Assembly: GCF_000319305.2 (NCBI RefSeq)
Contig: NZ_AMWJ02000004.1
Coordinates: 62,001-126,000, forward strand
Reading direction: 5' to 3'
Length of the DNA stretch: 64,000 bases
Origin: Pseudomonas bharatica CSV86
GTDB taxonomy: Bacteria > Pseudomonadota > Gammaproteobacteria > Pseudomonadales > Pseudomonadaceae
Positions 45,323-54,033 of the stretch are shown here, piece by piece (position 1 is the first letter of the stretch; every line of letters begins with the position of its first letter). The notes below the pieces were generated by a model. It was not told where the DNA came from, searched no databases, and worked only from the letters and a program-made list of their open reading frames with translations. The position numbers were made by a program, and so were the translations under genes.

Positions 45323-46621
45323 ATGCCCGAATACGTCAACTGGCTGCGTCACGCTTCTCCCTACATCAATGCCCACCGGGACTGCACCTTCGTGGTCATG
45401 CTCCCGGGAGACGGGGTCGAACACCCCAACTTCGGCAATATCGTCCACGATCTCGTGCTGCTGCACAGCCTCGGGGTTCGCCTCGTGCTGGTGCATGGCT
45501 CCCGCCCGCAAATCGAAAGCCGCCTGGCCGCCCGCGGCTTGAGCGCGCACTACCACCACGGCCTGCGCATCACCGATGCCGCCACGCTGGAATGCGTGAT
45601 CGATGCGGTCGGGCAGTTGCGTATCGCCATCGAGGCTCGCCTGTCGATGGACATGGCCGCTTCGCCAATGCAGGGCGCGCGCCTGCGCGTTGCCTCGGGC
45701 AACCTGGTGACGGCGCGGCCTATCGGTGTGGTCGAGGGTGTCGATTATCACCATACCGGCGAAGTACGCCGGGTCGACCGCAAGGGCATCGGCCGCCTGC
45801 TGGACGAGCGCTCCATTGTCCTGCTGTCGCCGCTGGGCTATTCGCCGACCGGCGAGATCTTCAACCTCGCCTGCGAAGATGTCGCTACCCGGGCGGCCAT
45901 CGAGCTGGGTGCCGACAAACTGCTGCTGTTCGGCGCCGAGCCGGGGCTGCTGGATGCTTCCGGCAAGCTGGTGAAGGAGATCCGTCCGCAACAGGTGGCG
46001 CCGCACCTTGAGCGTCTTGGCAGCGATTACCAGGCCGAGCTGCTGGACGCGGCCGCCGAGGCCTGCCGGGGCGGGGTGGCGCGCAGTCATATCGTCAGCT
46101 ACGTGGAGAACGGCGCGCTGCTCAACGAGCTGTTCACCCGTGGCGGTGGCGGTACGCTGGTCGCCCAGGAGCAGTTCGAGGTGGTGCGCGAAGCGGCGAT
46201 CGAGGATGTTGGTGGCCTGCTGGAGCTGATCAGCCCGCTGGAAGAGCAGGGCATTCTGGTGCGACGCTCGCGCGAGGTGCTGGAACGCGAGATCGAGCAG
46301 TTCAGCGTGGTGGAGCGCGAAAGCAACATCATTGCCTGTGCGGCGCTGTACCCGATCGCCGATTCCGATGCGGGCGAGCTGGCATGCCTGGCGGTCAATC
46401 CGGAGTATCGCCATGGCGGGCGCGGCGATGACCTGCTGGAGCGAATCGAGGAACGAGCGCGGGCGCTGGGGTTGAAGACGCTGTTCGTCCTGACGACCCG
46501 GACGGCGCACTGGTTCAGGGAGCGCGGATTCGTGCCGAGCGGGGTTGAAAGGCTGCCGGCGGCGCGGGCTTCGCTGTACAACTACCAGCGGAACTCGAAG
46601 ATCTTCGAAAAAGCTTTGTAA
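45323..46621 (+). CDS. argA: N-acetylglutamate synthase
   Basis: 432 aa from the ATG at 45323, matching the usual Pseudomonas ArgA length. An amino-acid-kinase-like regulatory domain (about 1-290; LVLVHGSRPQIESRLAARGL) is joined to a GNAT acetyltransferase domain (about 290-432; ELACLAVNPEYRHGGRGDDL). Catalyses the first step of arginine synthesis and is normally inhibited by arginine through the kinase-like domain. A REP pair follows the stop. Confidence 0.95.
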   Translation: MPEYVNWLRHASPYINAHRDCTFVVMLPGDGVEHPNFGNIVHDLVLLHSLGVRLVLVHGSRPQIESRLAARGLSAHYHHGLRITDAATLECVIDAVGQLRIAIEARLSMDMAASPMQGARLRVASGNLVTARPIGVVEGVDYHHTGEVRRVDRKGIGRLLDERSIVLLSPLGYSPTGEIFNLACEDVATRAAIELGADKLLLFGAEPGLLDASGKLVKEIRPQQVAPHLERLGSDYQAELLDAAAEACRGGVARSHIVSYVENGALLNELFTRGGGGTLVAQEQFEVVREAAIEDVGGLLELISPLEEQGILVRRSREVLEREIEQFSVVERESNIIACAALYPIADSDAGELACLAVNPEYRHGGRGDDLLERIEERARALGLKTLFVLTTRTAHWFRERGFVPSGVERLPAARASLYNYQRNSKIFEKAL

Positions 46622-46628
46622 GGCTTTA

Positions 46629-46727
46629 GGGCCCCATCGCTGGCAAGCCAGCTCCCACAGGACCGCGTGCACCGCCAAACCTGTGGGAGCTGGCTTGTCG
46701 GACCGCCGCACCGCAGCGATGAGGCCA
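46629..46727. repeat. REP pair, second unit chimeric
   Basis: First unit (46629-46661) is typical. In the second (46679-46727) the block after CTGGCTTG is replaced by TCGGACCGCCGCACCG before CAGCGATGAGGCC resumes, the core of a different Pseudomonas REP type. Confidence 0.8.
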
Positions 46728-46731
46728 TAAG

Positions 46732-46757
46732 AAACGCCGCCTTCTCAGGCGGCGTTT
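46732..46757 (-). terminator. Terminator between argA and spuI, probably bidirectional
   Basis: Stem AAACGCCGCC / GGCGGCGTTT with a six-base loop, 5 bp past the spuI stop; an A/T-flanked stem on both strands. Confidence 0.85.
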
Positions 46758-46761
46758 TCAG

Positions 46762-48138
46762 TTACACGGTATGCAGATACCAGTTGTACTCAAGGTCCGA
46801 GATCGAGTGCTCGAACTCCTCCAGTTCACTCTCCTTGCACGCGACGAAGATGTCGATGTACTTCGGATCGATGTACTTGTTGAGGATCTCGCTGTCGTCC
46901 AGCTCGCGCAGGGCGTCGCGCAGGTTGTTCGGCAGGCTCTGCTCCACCTGTTCGTAGGCGTTGCCTTCCACCGGGCTGCTTGGCTCGATCTTGTTGGTCA
47001 GGCCGTGATGCACGCCCGCCAGCACGGCGGCCATCAGCAGGTACGGGTTGGCGTCGGCGCCGGCCACGCGGTGCTCGATGCGTACCGCATCGGCGGTGCC
47101 GGTCGGCACGCGCAGGGCCACGGTGCGGTTGTCCAGGCCCCAGCTTGGCGCATTCGGCACATAGAACTGCGCACCGAAACGGCGGTACGAGTTGACGTTC
47201 GGGCAGAGGAACGCCATCGACGCGGGCAGGGTCTCGAGCACACCGCCGATCGCGTGACGCAGCGCGGCGTTCTGCTCGGGATCCTCGCTGGTAAAGATGT
47301 TCTTGCCATCCTTGTCCAGCACCGAGATATGGACATGCAGACCATTACCCGCCTGGCCTGGATACGGCTTGGCCATGAAGGTGGTGTCCATTTCATGGTC
47401 GTAGGCGATGTTCTTGATCAGGCGCTTGAGCAGCACCGCGTAGTCACAGGCCCGCAGCGGGTCGGCGACATGGTGCAGGTTGACCTCGAACTGCGCCGGG
47501 GCGCTTTCCTTGACGATGGCGTCGGCGGGAATGCCTTGTTCCTTCGCACCTTCGAGGATGTCCTGGAGGCAGTCGACGTATTCGTCGAGGTCGTCGATCA
47601 GGTAGACCTGGGTCGATTGCGGGCGTTTGCCGGAGATCGGCGAGCGCGGCGGCTGCGGACGCCCGTTCACGTTCTCCTGGTCGATCAGGTAGAACTCCAG
47701 CTCGAACGCGGCGCAGATGGTCAGGCCCAGTTCGTCGAACTTGCTCACCACCTGGCGCAGGACTTCCCGCGGGTCGGCGAAGAAGGGCTCGCCTTCGAGT
47801 TCGTGCATGGTCATCAGCAGTTGCGCGGTCGGGCGCTTCTGCCAGGGTTCGTTGGACAGGGTGCCCGGGATTGGATAGCAGATCCGGTCGGCGTCGCCGA
47901 TGTCCAGGCCGAGGCCGGTGCTCTCGACCGTGGAGCCGTTGATATCCAATGCGAAGAGGGAGGCCGGCAGGTTGATGCCTTTCTCGTAAACCTTGTGGAG
48001 GCTGGTGCGCTCGATGCGCTTGCCACGCACCACACCATTCATATCTGCAATCAGAAGGTCAACGTAGAGAACCTCAGGATGTTCCTTAAGGAACGCGTTC
48101 GCTTCGTTAAGCTGAACGGCACGCGGGGGTACCGACAT
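46762..48138 (-). CDS. spuI: Gamma-glutamylpolyamine synthetase (glutamine-synthetase family), SpuI/PuuA-type
   Basis: 458 aa. GS-fold: N-terminal VLYVDLLIADMNGVVRGKRI, catalytic-core TFMAKPYPGQAGNGLHVHIS and NRTVALRVPTGTADAVRIEH. The divergence from true GlnA (no adenylylation loop) and the location next to spuB place it in the PuuA/SpuI group, which gamma-glutamylates putrescine or other amines using ATP. Divergent from spuB across a 602-bp regulatory region with strong inverted repeats. Which amine it prefers cannot be read from sequence. Confidence 0.9.
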   Translation of the reverse strand: MSVPPRAVQLNEANAFLKEHPEVLYVDLLIADMNGVVRGKRIERTSLHKVYEKGINLPASLFALDINGSTVESTGLGLDIGDADRICYPIPGTLSNEPWQKRPTAQLLMTMHELEGEPFFADPREVLRQVVSKFDELGLTICAAFELEFYLIDQENVNGRPQPPRSPISGKRPQSTQVYLIDDLDEYVDCLQDILEGAKEQGIPADAIVKESAPAQFEVNLHHVADPLRACDYAVLLKRLIKNIAYDHEMDTTFMAKPYPGQAGNGLHVHISVLDKDGKNIFTSEDPEQNAALRHAIGGVLETLPASMAFLCPNVNSYRRFGAQFYVPNAPSWGLDNRTVALRVPTGTADAVRIEHRVAGADANPYLLMAAVLAGVHHGLTNKIEPSSPVEGNAYEQVEQSLPNNLRDALRELDDSEILNKYIDPKYIDIFVACKESELEEFEHSISDLEYNWYLHTV

Positions 48139-48312
48139 GATGCAACACCTTTGTTGTTAAAAATATCAATCAATCTGGGCTTGCGACCCCAGTCAATCGG
48201 AAAGCCGAAGTGAAGTCAAGCAAGGCCCATGATGCCCTAAAAGGGCGCCATTGCGGCATTTTTGCTGCAATTGAGGGCAGCGACAAGGCCTGCTTTCGTC
48301 GCCCGAGGTTTC

Positions 48313-48354
48313 ACACAACAGAGCCGTATTTTATTTTTTACGGGGGTGTTGTGT
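48313..48354. promoter_or_regulatory. Near-perfect 16-bp-arm inverted repeat (candidate operator or cruciform)
   Basis: ACACAACA-gag-CCGTA, a ten-base A/T loop, then TACGG-ggg-TGTTGTGT. The outer 8 and inner 5 bp pair perfectly around a 3-base mismatch. Sits about 175 bp from spuI and 387 bp from spuB. Confidence 0.6.
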
Positions 48355-48586
48355 AAAAAAATGAACAAGGCTAAGCTCGGTCGCAACCCATAACATCAAT
48401 AATACCGGGGGTTACATGTTACGCCTGTCGATCATAGGCGACAGCGGCTGTCCAGCGTGGGCAGGCCTGTACGCCATTTCCGCAAGCAGCGAGCGCGCCA
48501 TGCGAGCAGCGCCGGTGCCGGCCAAAATAGTTGACGGCCAGGGCGTCGCATTCCCCAAAGATTCACCCTCTCGTACTGCCATTCAT

Positions 48587-48715
48587 GACTATAGTCGGCT
48601 CCCCCGCATTCCGATGGATGCCGGAGACGCATTCTCCCTGCGCGCCTTTTGCTTTGGGCCCGCGGGGCATCCAGAATGCTGGAAACGGCCTGCCAAGGGC
48701 GTTCCGACCATAGTC
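48587..48715 (+). promoter_or_regulatory. Long self-complementary leader upstream of spuB
   Basis: Outer arms GACTATAGTCGG (48587-48598) and CCGACCATAGTC (48704-48715) differ by one base when paired. Inner arms at 48606-48622 and 48666-48679 pair over 13 bases (GCATTC and GGATGCC blocks). A small GGAGA / TCTCC hairpin sits at 48623-48637. May be a structured 5' UTR or a decayed mobile element. Confidence 0.5.
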
Positions 48716-48724
48716 CAGGCATTT

Positions 48725-48736
48725 ACCTCCCGAGGT
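48725..48736 (+). promoter_or_regulatory. Palindrome covering the spuB Shine-Dalgarno
   Basis: ACCTC-CC-GAGGT places the GAGG ribosome site in one arm and an anti-SD ACCTCC in the other, ending 4 bp before the spuB ATG. Confidence 0.5.
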
Positions 48737-48740
48737 ATGT

Positions 48741-50102
48741 ATGAGTAGCAGCAATCTCGACCAGCTCACCGATTGGCTGAAAGAGCACAAGATCACCGAA
48801 GTCGAATGTCTGATCAGCGACCTGACCGGCATCACCCGGGGCAAGATCTCGCCGACCAACAAGTTCATCGCGGAAAAGGGCATGCGCCTGCCCGAGAGCG
48901 TTTTGCTGCAGACCGTGACCGGTGACTACGTCGACGACGATATCTATTACCAGTTGCTCGACCCGGCCGATATCGACATGGTCTGCCGCCCCGACGAAAA
49001 CGCGGTATTCCTCGTGCCGTGGGCCATCGAGCCGACCGCCCAGGTCATCCACGACACCTACGACAAGAAGGGCAATCCGGTCGAGCTGTCGCCGCGCAAC
49101 GTGTTGAAGAAGGTGCTGAAGCTCTACGCCGACAAGGGCTGGCAGCCGATCGTGGCGCCGGAGATGGAGTTCTACCTGACCAAGCGCTGCGAAGACCCGG
49201 ATTTCCCGCTGCAACCGCCGATTGGTCGTTCCGGCCGCCCGGAAACCGGCCGCCAGTCGTTCTCCATCGAAGCCGCCAACGAATTCGACCCGCTGTTCGA
49301 AGACGTCTATGACTGGTGCGAGCTGCAAAACCTCGACCTCGACACCCTGATCCACGAGGACGGCACCGCCCAGATGGAGATCAACTTCCGTCACGGCAAC
49401 GCCCTGTCCCTGGCCGACCAGATCCTGGTGTTCAAGCGCACCATGCGCGAGGCCGCGCTCAAGCACAACGTCGCCGCCACCTTCATGGCCAAGCCCATGA
49501 CCGGCGAGCCTGGCAGCGCCATGCACCTGCACCAGAGCATCATCGACGTGAACACCGGGAAGAACATCTTCTCCAACGAAGACGGCAGCATGAGCGAGCT
49601 GTTCCTTTATCACATCGGTGGCCTGCAGAAGTTCATCCCCGAAGTGCTGCCGCTGTTCGCGCCCAACGTCAACTCGTTCCGCCGTTTCCTGCCCGACACT
49701 TCGGCGCCGGTCAACGTCGAATGGGGCGAGGAAAACCGTACCGTCGGCCTGCGCGTACCGGACGCCGGCCCGCAGAACCGCCGCGTGGAAAACCGTCTGC
49801 CGGGTGCCGACGCCAACCCGTACCTGGCCATCGCGGCCAGCCTGCTGTGTGGCTATATCGGCATGGTCGAAGGCGTCAACGCCAGCGCGCCGGTCCAGGG
49901 GCGTGGCTACGAGCGACGCAACCTGCGTTTGCCGCTGACCATCGAGGACGCCCTGGAACGCATGGAAAACTGCCGGGCGCTGGAAGCCTACCTGGGCAAG
50001 AAATTCATCGCCGGCTACGTCGCGACCAAACGCGCCGAGCATGAAAACTACAAGCGCGTGATCAGCTCCTGGGAACGCGAGTTCCTGCTGTTCGCGGTCT
50101 GA
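48741..50102 (+). CDS. spuB: Gamma-glutamylpolyamine synthetase (glutamine-synthetase family), SpuB
   Basis: 453 aa. GS-fold with EVECLISDLTGITRGKISPT at the N-terminus, TFMAKPMTGEPGSAMHLHQS in the catalytic core and NRTVGLRVPDAGPQNRRVEN near the C-terminal third. Second GS-like enzyme of the locus and first gene of spuB-C-D-E-F-G-H; expected to gamma-glutamylate a polyamine. ATG at 48741; a one-frame-shifted ATG at 48737 is not in frame. The ribosome site lies in a palindrome. Confidence 0.92.
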   Translation: MSSSNLDQLTDWLKEHKITEVECLISDLTGITRGKISPTNKFIAEKGMRLPESVLLQTVTGDYVDDDIYYQLLDPADIDMVCRPDENAVFLVPWAIEPTAQVIHDTYDKKGNPVELSPRNVLKKVLKLYADKGWQPIVAPEMEFYLTKRCEDPDFPLQPPIGRSGRPETGRQSFSIEAANEFDPLFEDVYDWCELQNLDLDTLIHEDGTAQMEINFRHGNALSLADQILVFKRTMREAALKHNVAATFMAKPMTGEPGSAMHLHQSIIDVNTGKNIFSNEDGSMSELFLYHIGGLQKFIPEVLPLFAPNVNSFRRFLPDTSAPVNVEWGEENRTVGLRVPDAGPQNRRVENRLPGADANPYLAIAASLLCGYIGMVEGVNASAPVQGRGYERRNLRLPLTIEDALERMENCRALEAYLGKKFIAGYVATKRAEHENYKRVISSWEREFLLFAV

Positions 50103-50150
50103 TAAACCCCGGGGCCGCAGGAGCGCGGCCGCCAGAAATCGGAGAAGCAC

Positions 50151-51512
50151 ATGAGCGTCAAGAACCCGCAAACCCGCGAGTGGCAGGACCTGAGCCGTGA
50201 TCATCACCTGGCACCCTTCAGCGACTATAAACAGTTGCAGGAAAAGGGCCCGCGGATCATCACCAAGGCGCAGGGCGTGCACCTGTGGGACAGCGAGGGC
50301 CACAAGATCCTCGATGGCATGGCCGGATTGTGGTGCGTGGCGGTCGGCTACGGACGCGAGGAACTGGCCGAAGCGGCCAGCAAGCAGATGCGCGAGCTGC
50401 CGTACTACAACCTGTTCTTCCAGACCGCTCACCCGCCGGCCCTGGAACTGGCCAAGGCCATCTCCGAAGTGGCCCCGGCCGGCATGAGCCATGTGTTCTT
50501 CACCGGTTCCGGCTCCGAAGGCAACGACACCGTGCTGCGCATGGTCCGCCACTATTGGGCGCTCAAGGGCAAGCCGCAGAAGAAGGTGATCATCGGCCGT
50601 ATCAATGGCTACCACGGCTCTACCGTGGCCGGTGCCAGCCTCGGCGGCATGTCCGGCATGCACGAGCAGGGCGACCTGCCGATCCCAGGCATCGTGCATA
50701 TCCCGCAGCCGTACTGGTTCGGCGAGGGCGGTGATAAGTCCCCGGAAGAATTCGGTATCTGGGCTGCCGAGCAACTGGAGCAGAAGATCCTCGAACTGGG
50801 GGTCGACAATGTCGCGGCCTTCATCGCCGAGCCGATCCAGGGCGCTGGCGGCGTGATCATTCCGCCGGACAGCTACTGGCCGAAGATCAAGGAAATCCTC
50901 GCCCGCTACGACATCCTGTTCGTCGCCGACGAAGTGATCTGCGGCTTCGGCCGTACCGGCGAGTGGTTCGGCTCCGACTACTACGGCCTCAAGCCCGACC
51001 TGATGACCATCGCCAAGGGCCTGACCTCCGGCTACATCCCCATGGGCGGCGTGATCGTTCGTGACGAAGTGGCGAAGGTGGTCAGCCAGGGCGGCGATTT
51101 CAACCACGGCTTCACGTATTCCGGCCACCCGGTAGCGGCGGCGGTGGGCCTGGAAAACCTGCGGATCCTGCGCGAAGAGAAGATCGTCGAGCGGGTTCGC
51201 GAGGAAACGGCACCCTATTTGCAGAAGCGTCTGCGCGAGCTGAACGACCACCCGCTGGTGGGCGAAGTGCGCGGCCTGGGCATGCTCGGTGCGATCGAGC
51301 TGGTCAAGGACAAGGCAACCCGCAGCCGCTACGAAGGCAAGGCCGTCGGCATGATCTGCCGGCAGTTCTGCTTCGACAACGGCCTGATCATGCGTGCCGT
51401 GGGCGACACCATGATCATCGCGCCGCCGCTGGTGATCAGCCGTGACGAGATCGATGAACTGATTGAAAAAGCTCGTAAATGCCTGGACCTGACCCTGGAA
51501 GCACTGATCTAA
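50151..51512 (+). CDS. spuC: Polyamine:pyruvate aminotransferase SpuC
   Basis: 453 aa, class III PLP aminotransferase. PLP lysine is Lys289 in TIAKGLTSGYIPMG; cofactor-binding GSGSEGNDTVLRMVRHYW and the Asp of LFVADEVICGFGRTGEW are intact. Moves the amino group of putrescine, cadaverine or spermidine-derived amines to pyruvate. Starts 48 bp after spuB and is followed by a stem-loop-rich 159-bp gap before spuD. Confidence 0.93.
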   Translation: MSVKNPQTREWQDLSRDHHLAPFSDYKQLQEKGPRIITKAQGVHLWDSEGHKILDGMAGLWCVAVGYGREELAEAASKQMRELPYYNLFFQTAHPPALELAKAISEVAPAGMSHVFFTGSGSEGNDTVLRMVRHYWALKGKPQKKVIIGRINGYHGSTVAGASLGGMSGMHEQGDLPIPGIVHIPQPYWFGEGGDKSPEEFGIWAAEQLEQKILELGVDNVAAFIAEPIQGAGGVIIPPDSYWPKIKEILARYDILFVADEVICGFGRTGEWFGSDYYGLKPDLMTIAKGLTSGYIPMGGVIVRDEVAKVVSQGGDFNHGFTYSGHPVAAAVGLENLRILREEKIVERVREETAPYLQKRLRELNDHPLVGEVRGLGMLGAIELVKDKATRSRYEGKAVGMICRQFCFDNGLIMRAVGDTMIIAPPLVISRDEIDELIEKARKCLDLTLEALI

Positions 51513-51518
51513 CGAGGT

Positions 51519-51589
51519 GCTAGGCTGGCATGGTGGCTTTGCGGCATGCCAAGGCGTTGTAAGGACGCCTTGGATCTTGCCAGACTAGC
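51519..51589 (+). repeat. Nested stem-loop between spuC and spuD
   Basis: Outer arms GCTAGGCTGGCA (51519-51530) and TGCCAGACTAGC (51578-51589) have one mismatch. The inner perfect hairpin CCAAGGCGT / ACGCCTTGG (51549-51573) has a 7-base loop. No T-run follows. Confidence 0.7.
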
Positions 51590-51671
51590 GCCTGTTTCCA
51601 GTCGCTCCCCTGGCGCCGACAGGGCAGGCCGCGGAACAGATGGCTTTATAAAAATTCTGGAGCATTAACGC

Positions 51672-52766
51672 ATGAAGAAAATGGGCAAGACGCTGTTGGC
51701 CGTATCCCTCGGGATGCTGGTCGGTACCGCTCACGCGGATGACAAGGTCCTCCACGTCTACAACTGGTCCGACTACATCGCCCCGGATACCGTGGCCAAG
51801 TTCGAAAAGCAGACTGGCATCAAGGTCGTCTACGACGTCTTCGACAGCAACGAAACCCTCGAAGCCAAGCTGCTGGCCGGCAAGTCCGGCTACGACATCG
51901 TGGTCCCGTCGAACAACTTCCTGGCCAAGCAGATCAAGGCCGGCGTTTACCAGGAGCTGGACAAGTCCAAGCTGCCCAACTGGAAGAACCTCGACGAAGA
52001 CCTGCTCAAGGCCGTCGGTGACGCCAGCGACCCGGGCAACAAATACGCCTTCCCGTACATGTGGGGCAGCATCGGCATCGGCTACAACCCGGAGAAGGTC
52101 AAGGCCGCGCTGGGCATCGACAAGATCGACTCCTGGGACGTGGTGTTCAAGCCCGAGAATATCGCCAAGCTCAAGAGCTGCGGCGTGAGCTTCCTCGATG
52201 CCCCGACCGAGATGATCCCGGCCGCGCTGCACTACCTGGGCAAGCCGACCGCGAGCAAGGACAAGGCTGATCTGCAGGCCGCCGAAAAGCTGTTCCTGAG
52301 CATTCGTCCGTCGGTCACCTACTTCCACTCCTCCAAGTACATCTCGGACCTGGCCAACGGCAACATCTGCGTGGCCGTGGGCTACTCGGGTGACCTGGAG
52401 CAGTCCAAGGCCCGCGCCCACGAGGCCGGCGACAAGGTCAAGCTGGACTACGTGATTCCGAAGGAAGGCGCCGGTACCTTCTACGACATGGTCGCCATTC
52501 CGAAGGATGCCGAGAACGTCGAAGCCGCCTACAAGTGGATGAATTTCCTGCAGCAGCCGGAAATCATGGCCGAGATCACCAACGCCGTGCGCTTCCCGAA
52601 CGGCAACAAGGCGGCGACCCCGCTGGTGGACAAGGACATCACCAGCGATCCGAGCATCTACCCGTCGGATGAAGTGAAGAAACAGCTGTACGCGATCGCC
52701 GACCAGGATGCCACCACCCTGCGTTTGATCACCCGCAGCTGGACCAAGATCAAGTCGGGCAAGTAA
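51672..52766 (+). CDS. spuD: Putrescine/polyamine ABC transporter binding protein SpuD
   Basis: 364 aa. Signal KTLLAVSLGMLVGTAHA then mature DDKVLHVYNWSDYIAPDTVA, the PotF/SpuD opening whose Trp-Ser-Asp residues line the amine pocket. Late motif RSWTKIKSGK. Paralogue of the next gene (about 55-60% similar by eye). In P. aeruginosa SpuD binds putrescine and SpuE spermidine; order here suggests the same division. Confidence 0.92.
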   Translation: MKKMGKTLLAVSLGMLVGTAHADDKVLHVYNWSDYIAPDTVAKFEKQTGIKVVYDVFDSNETLEAKLLAGKSGYDIVVPSNNFLAKQIKAGVYQELDKSKLPNWKNLDEDLLKAVGDASDPGNKYAFPYMWGSIGIGYNPEKVKAALGIDKIDSWDVVFKPENIAKLKSCGVSFLDAPTEMIPAALHYLGKPTASKDKADLQAAEKLFLSIRPSVTYFHSSKYISDLANGNICVAVGYSGDLEQSKARAHEAGDKVKLDYVIPKEGAGTFYDMVAIPKDAENVEAAYKWMNFLQQPEIMAEITNAVRFPNGNKAATPLVDKDITSDPSIYPSDEVKKQLYAIADQDATTLRLITRSWTKIKSGK

Positions 52767-52781
52767 GCCGACCTGGGCCAG

Positions 52782-52803
52782 GGGCGCGGCGCAAGCCGCG
52801 TCC
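52782..52803 (+). repeat. GNRA-capped hairpin after spuD
   Basis: A stem of nine pairs (one G-U) around a GCAA tetraloop, just past the spuD stop. No immediate T-run. Probably an mRNA 3'-stabiliser or attenuator. Confidence 0.7.
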
Positions 52804-52929
52804 TTGAGCGGGTAACACAATTTTTTTTGCTGGATGGGTGTATCGCAGGTAAGTTGCGCGCCGGTTCGGTGATCCGGCAGTCAGGACTGCCGTTCGCCAC
52901 ACGAGCACTAAATGTAGAGGGCCTCCCAC

Positions 52930-54024
52930 TTGTCTATTTCCATGTTTCGCAAGGCTGTCATGGCTGGAGCGGGTCTGACGCTGGCTTGCAGCGTCCAAGC
53001 GGCGCCCACGGTGCATATCTACAACTGGTCGGACTACATCGGCCAGACCACCCTCGCGGACTTCGAAGCGAAAACCGGCATCAAGCCGAAGTATGACGTT
53101 TTCGATTCCAACGAAACCCTGGAAGGCAAGCTGCTGGCCGGTCGCACCGGCTATGACGTGGTGGTGCCGTCCAACCATTTCCTCGGCAAGCAGATCAAGG
53201 CGGGCGCATTCCAGAAGCTCGACCGTGCCCAGCTGCCGAACTGGAACAACCTCGACCCGGCCCTGCTCAAGCGCCTCGAGCGTAACGACCCGGGCAACCA
53301 GTATGCGGTGCCGTACCTTTGGGGTACCAATGGCATCGGCTACAACGTCGAGAAGGTCAAGGCAGTGCTCGGCACCGACAAGATCGATTCCTGGGCCACG
53401 CTGTTCGAGCCCGAGAACATCAAGAAGCTGTCCAGCTGCGGCGTCGCCTTCCTCGACTCGGCGGACGAGATGCTCCCGGCGATGCTCAACTACCTGGGCC
53501 TCGACCCCAACAGCCAGGACCCCAAGGACTACAAAAAGGCCGAGGACAAGCTCCTCGCCATTCGCCCCTACGTGACCTACTTCCACTCCTCCAAGTACAT
53601 CTCCGACCTGGCCAATGGCGATATCTGCGTGGCCGCCGGCTTCTCCGGCGATGTCTTCCAGGCCAAGGCCCGCGCCGAAGAGGCCGGCAAGGGCGTGGAC
53701 GTGGCTTATGTGATTCCCAAGGAAGGCGGCAACCTCTGGTTCGACATGCTGGCCATCCCCAAGGATGCCGGCAACGTCAAGGAGGCCCATGCCTTCATCA
53801 ACTATCTGCTTGAACCCGGGGTTATCGCCCAGGTCAGCGATTACGTTGGTTACGCCAACCCGAACCCCAGGGCTGGCGAGCTGATGGACCAGGATGTCCG
53901 CAAGGATCCGGCGGTTTACCCACCGCAGGAAGTGATCGACAAGCTGTACGTCAATTCCGAATTGCCGCCCAAAGTGCAGCGTTTGATGACCCGCATCTGG
54001 ACCAAGGTCAAGTCGGGCAAATAA
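52930..54024 (+). CDS. spuE: Spermidine/polyamine ABC transporter binding protein SpuE
   Basis: 364 aa using TTG at 52930, chosen because AGAGGG lies 9 bases upstream; an ATG at 52942 is the alternative. Signal FRKAVMAGAGLTLACSVQA then APTVHIYNWSDYIGQTTLAD. The C-terminus TRIWTKVKSGK parallels SpuD. By position in the locus it is the SpuE paralogue, spermidine-preferring in P. aeruginosa. Confidence 0.9.
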   Translation: MSISMFRKAVMAGAGLTLACSVQAAPTVHIYNWSDYIGQTTLADFEAKTGIKPKYDVFDSNETLEGKLLAGRTGYDVVVPSNHFLGKQIKAGAFQKLDRAQLPNWNNLDPALLKRLERNDPGNQYAVPYLWGTNGIGYNVEKVKAVLGTDKIDSWATLFEPENIKKLSSCGVAFLDSADEMLPAMLNYLGLDPNSQDPKDYKKAEDKLLAIRPYVTYFHSSKYISDLANGDICVAAGFSGDVFQAKARAEEAGKGVDVAYVIPKEGGNLWFDMLAIPKDAGNVKEAHAFINYLLEPGVIAQVSDYVGYANPNPRAGELMDQDVRKDPAVYPPQEVIDKLYVNSELPPKVQRLMTRIWTKVKSGK

Positions 54025-54033
54025 TAAATCCGG

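Larger units (their letters stand above)
48139..48740. promoter_or_regulatory. spuI-spuB divergent intergenic region, 602 bp
   Basis: No supported gene lies here. It holds the 48313-48354 hairpin, the long leader symmetry 48587-48715 and the SD palindrome 48725-48736, listed separately. Other parts show AT-rich patches near 48150-48170 and 48320-48360 suited to promoters; no sigma54 GG-N10-GC spacing was found in the one candidate examined (near 48254). A 110-codon frame from 48416 has no homology pattern and is rejected. Confidence 0.6.

Noticed and set aside
48245..48265. Sigma54 promoter candidate (GGC...TTTTTGC)
   Set aside because: Spacing between GG and GC is too short for a -24/-12 promoter.
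48416..48748. 110-codon plus-strand frame in the spuI-spuB gap
   Set aside because: It overlaps the structured leader and spuB start, lacks a ribosome site and shows no protein-like pattern.
48723..51251. 842-codon open frame antisense to spuB and spuC
   Set aside because: Shadow of two well-defined enzymes; composition typical of antisense GC-rich sequence.
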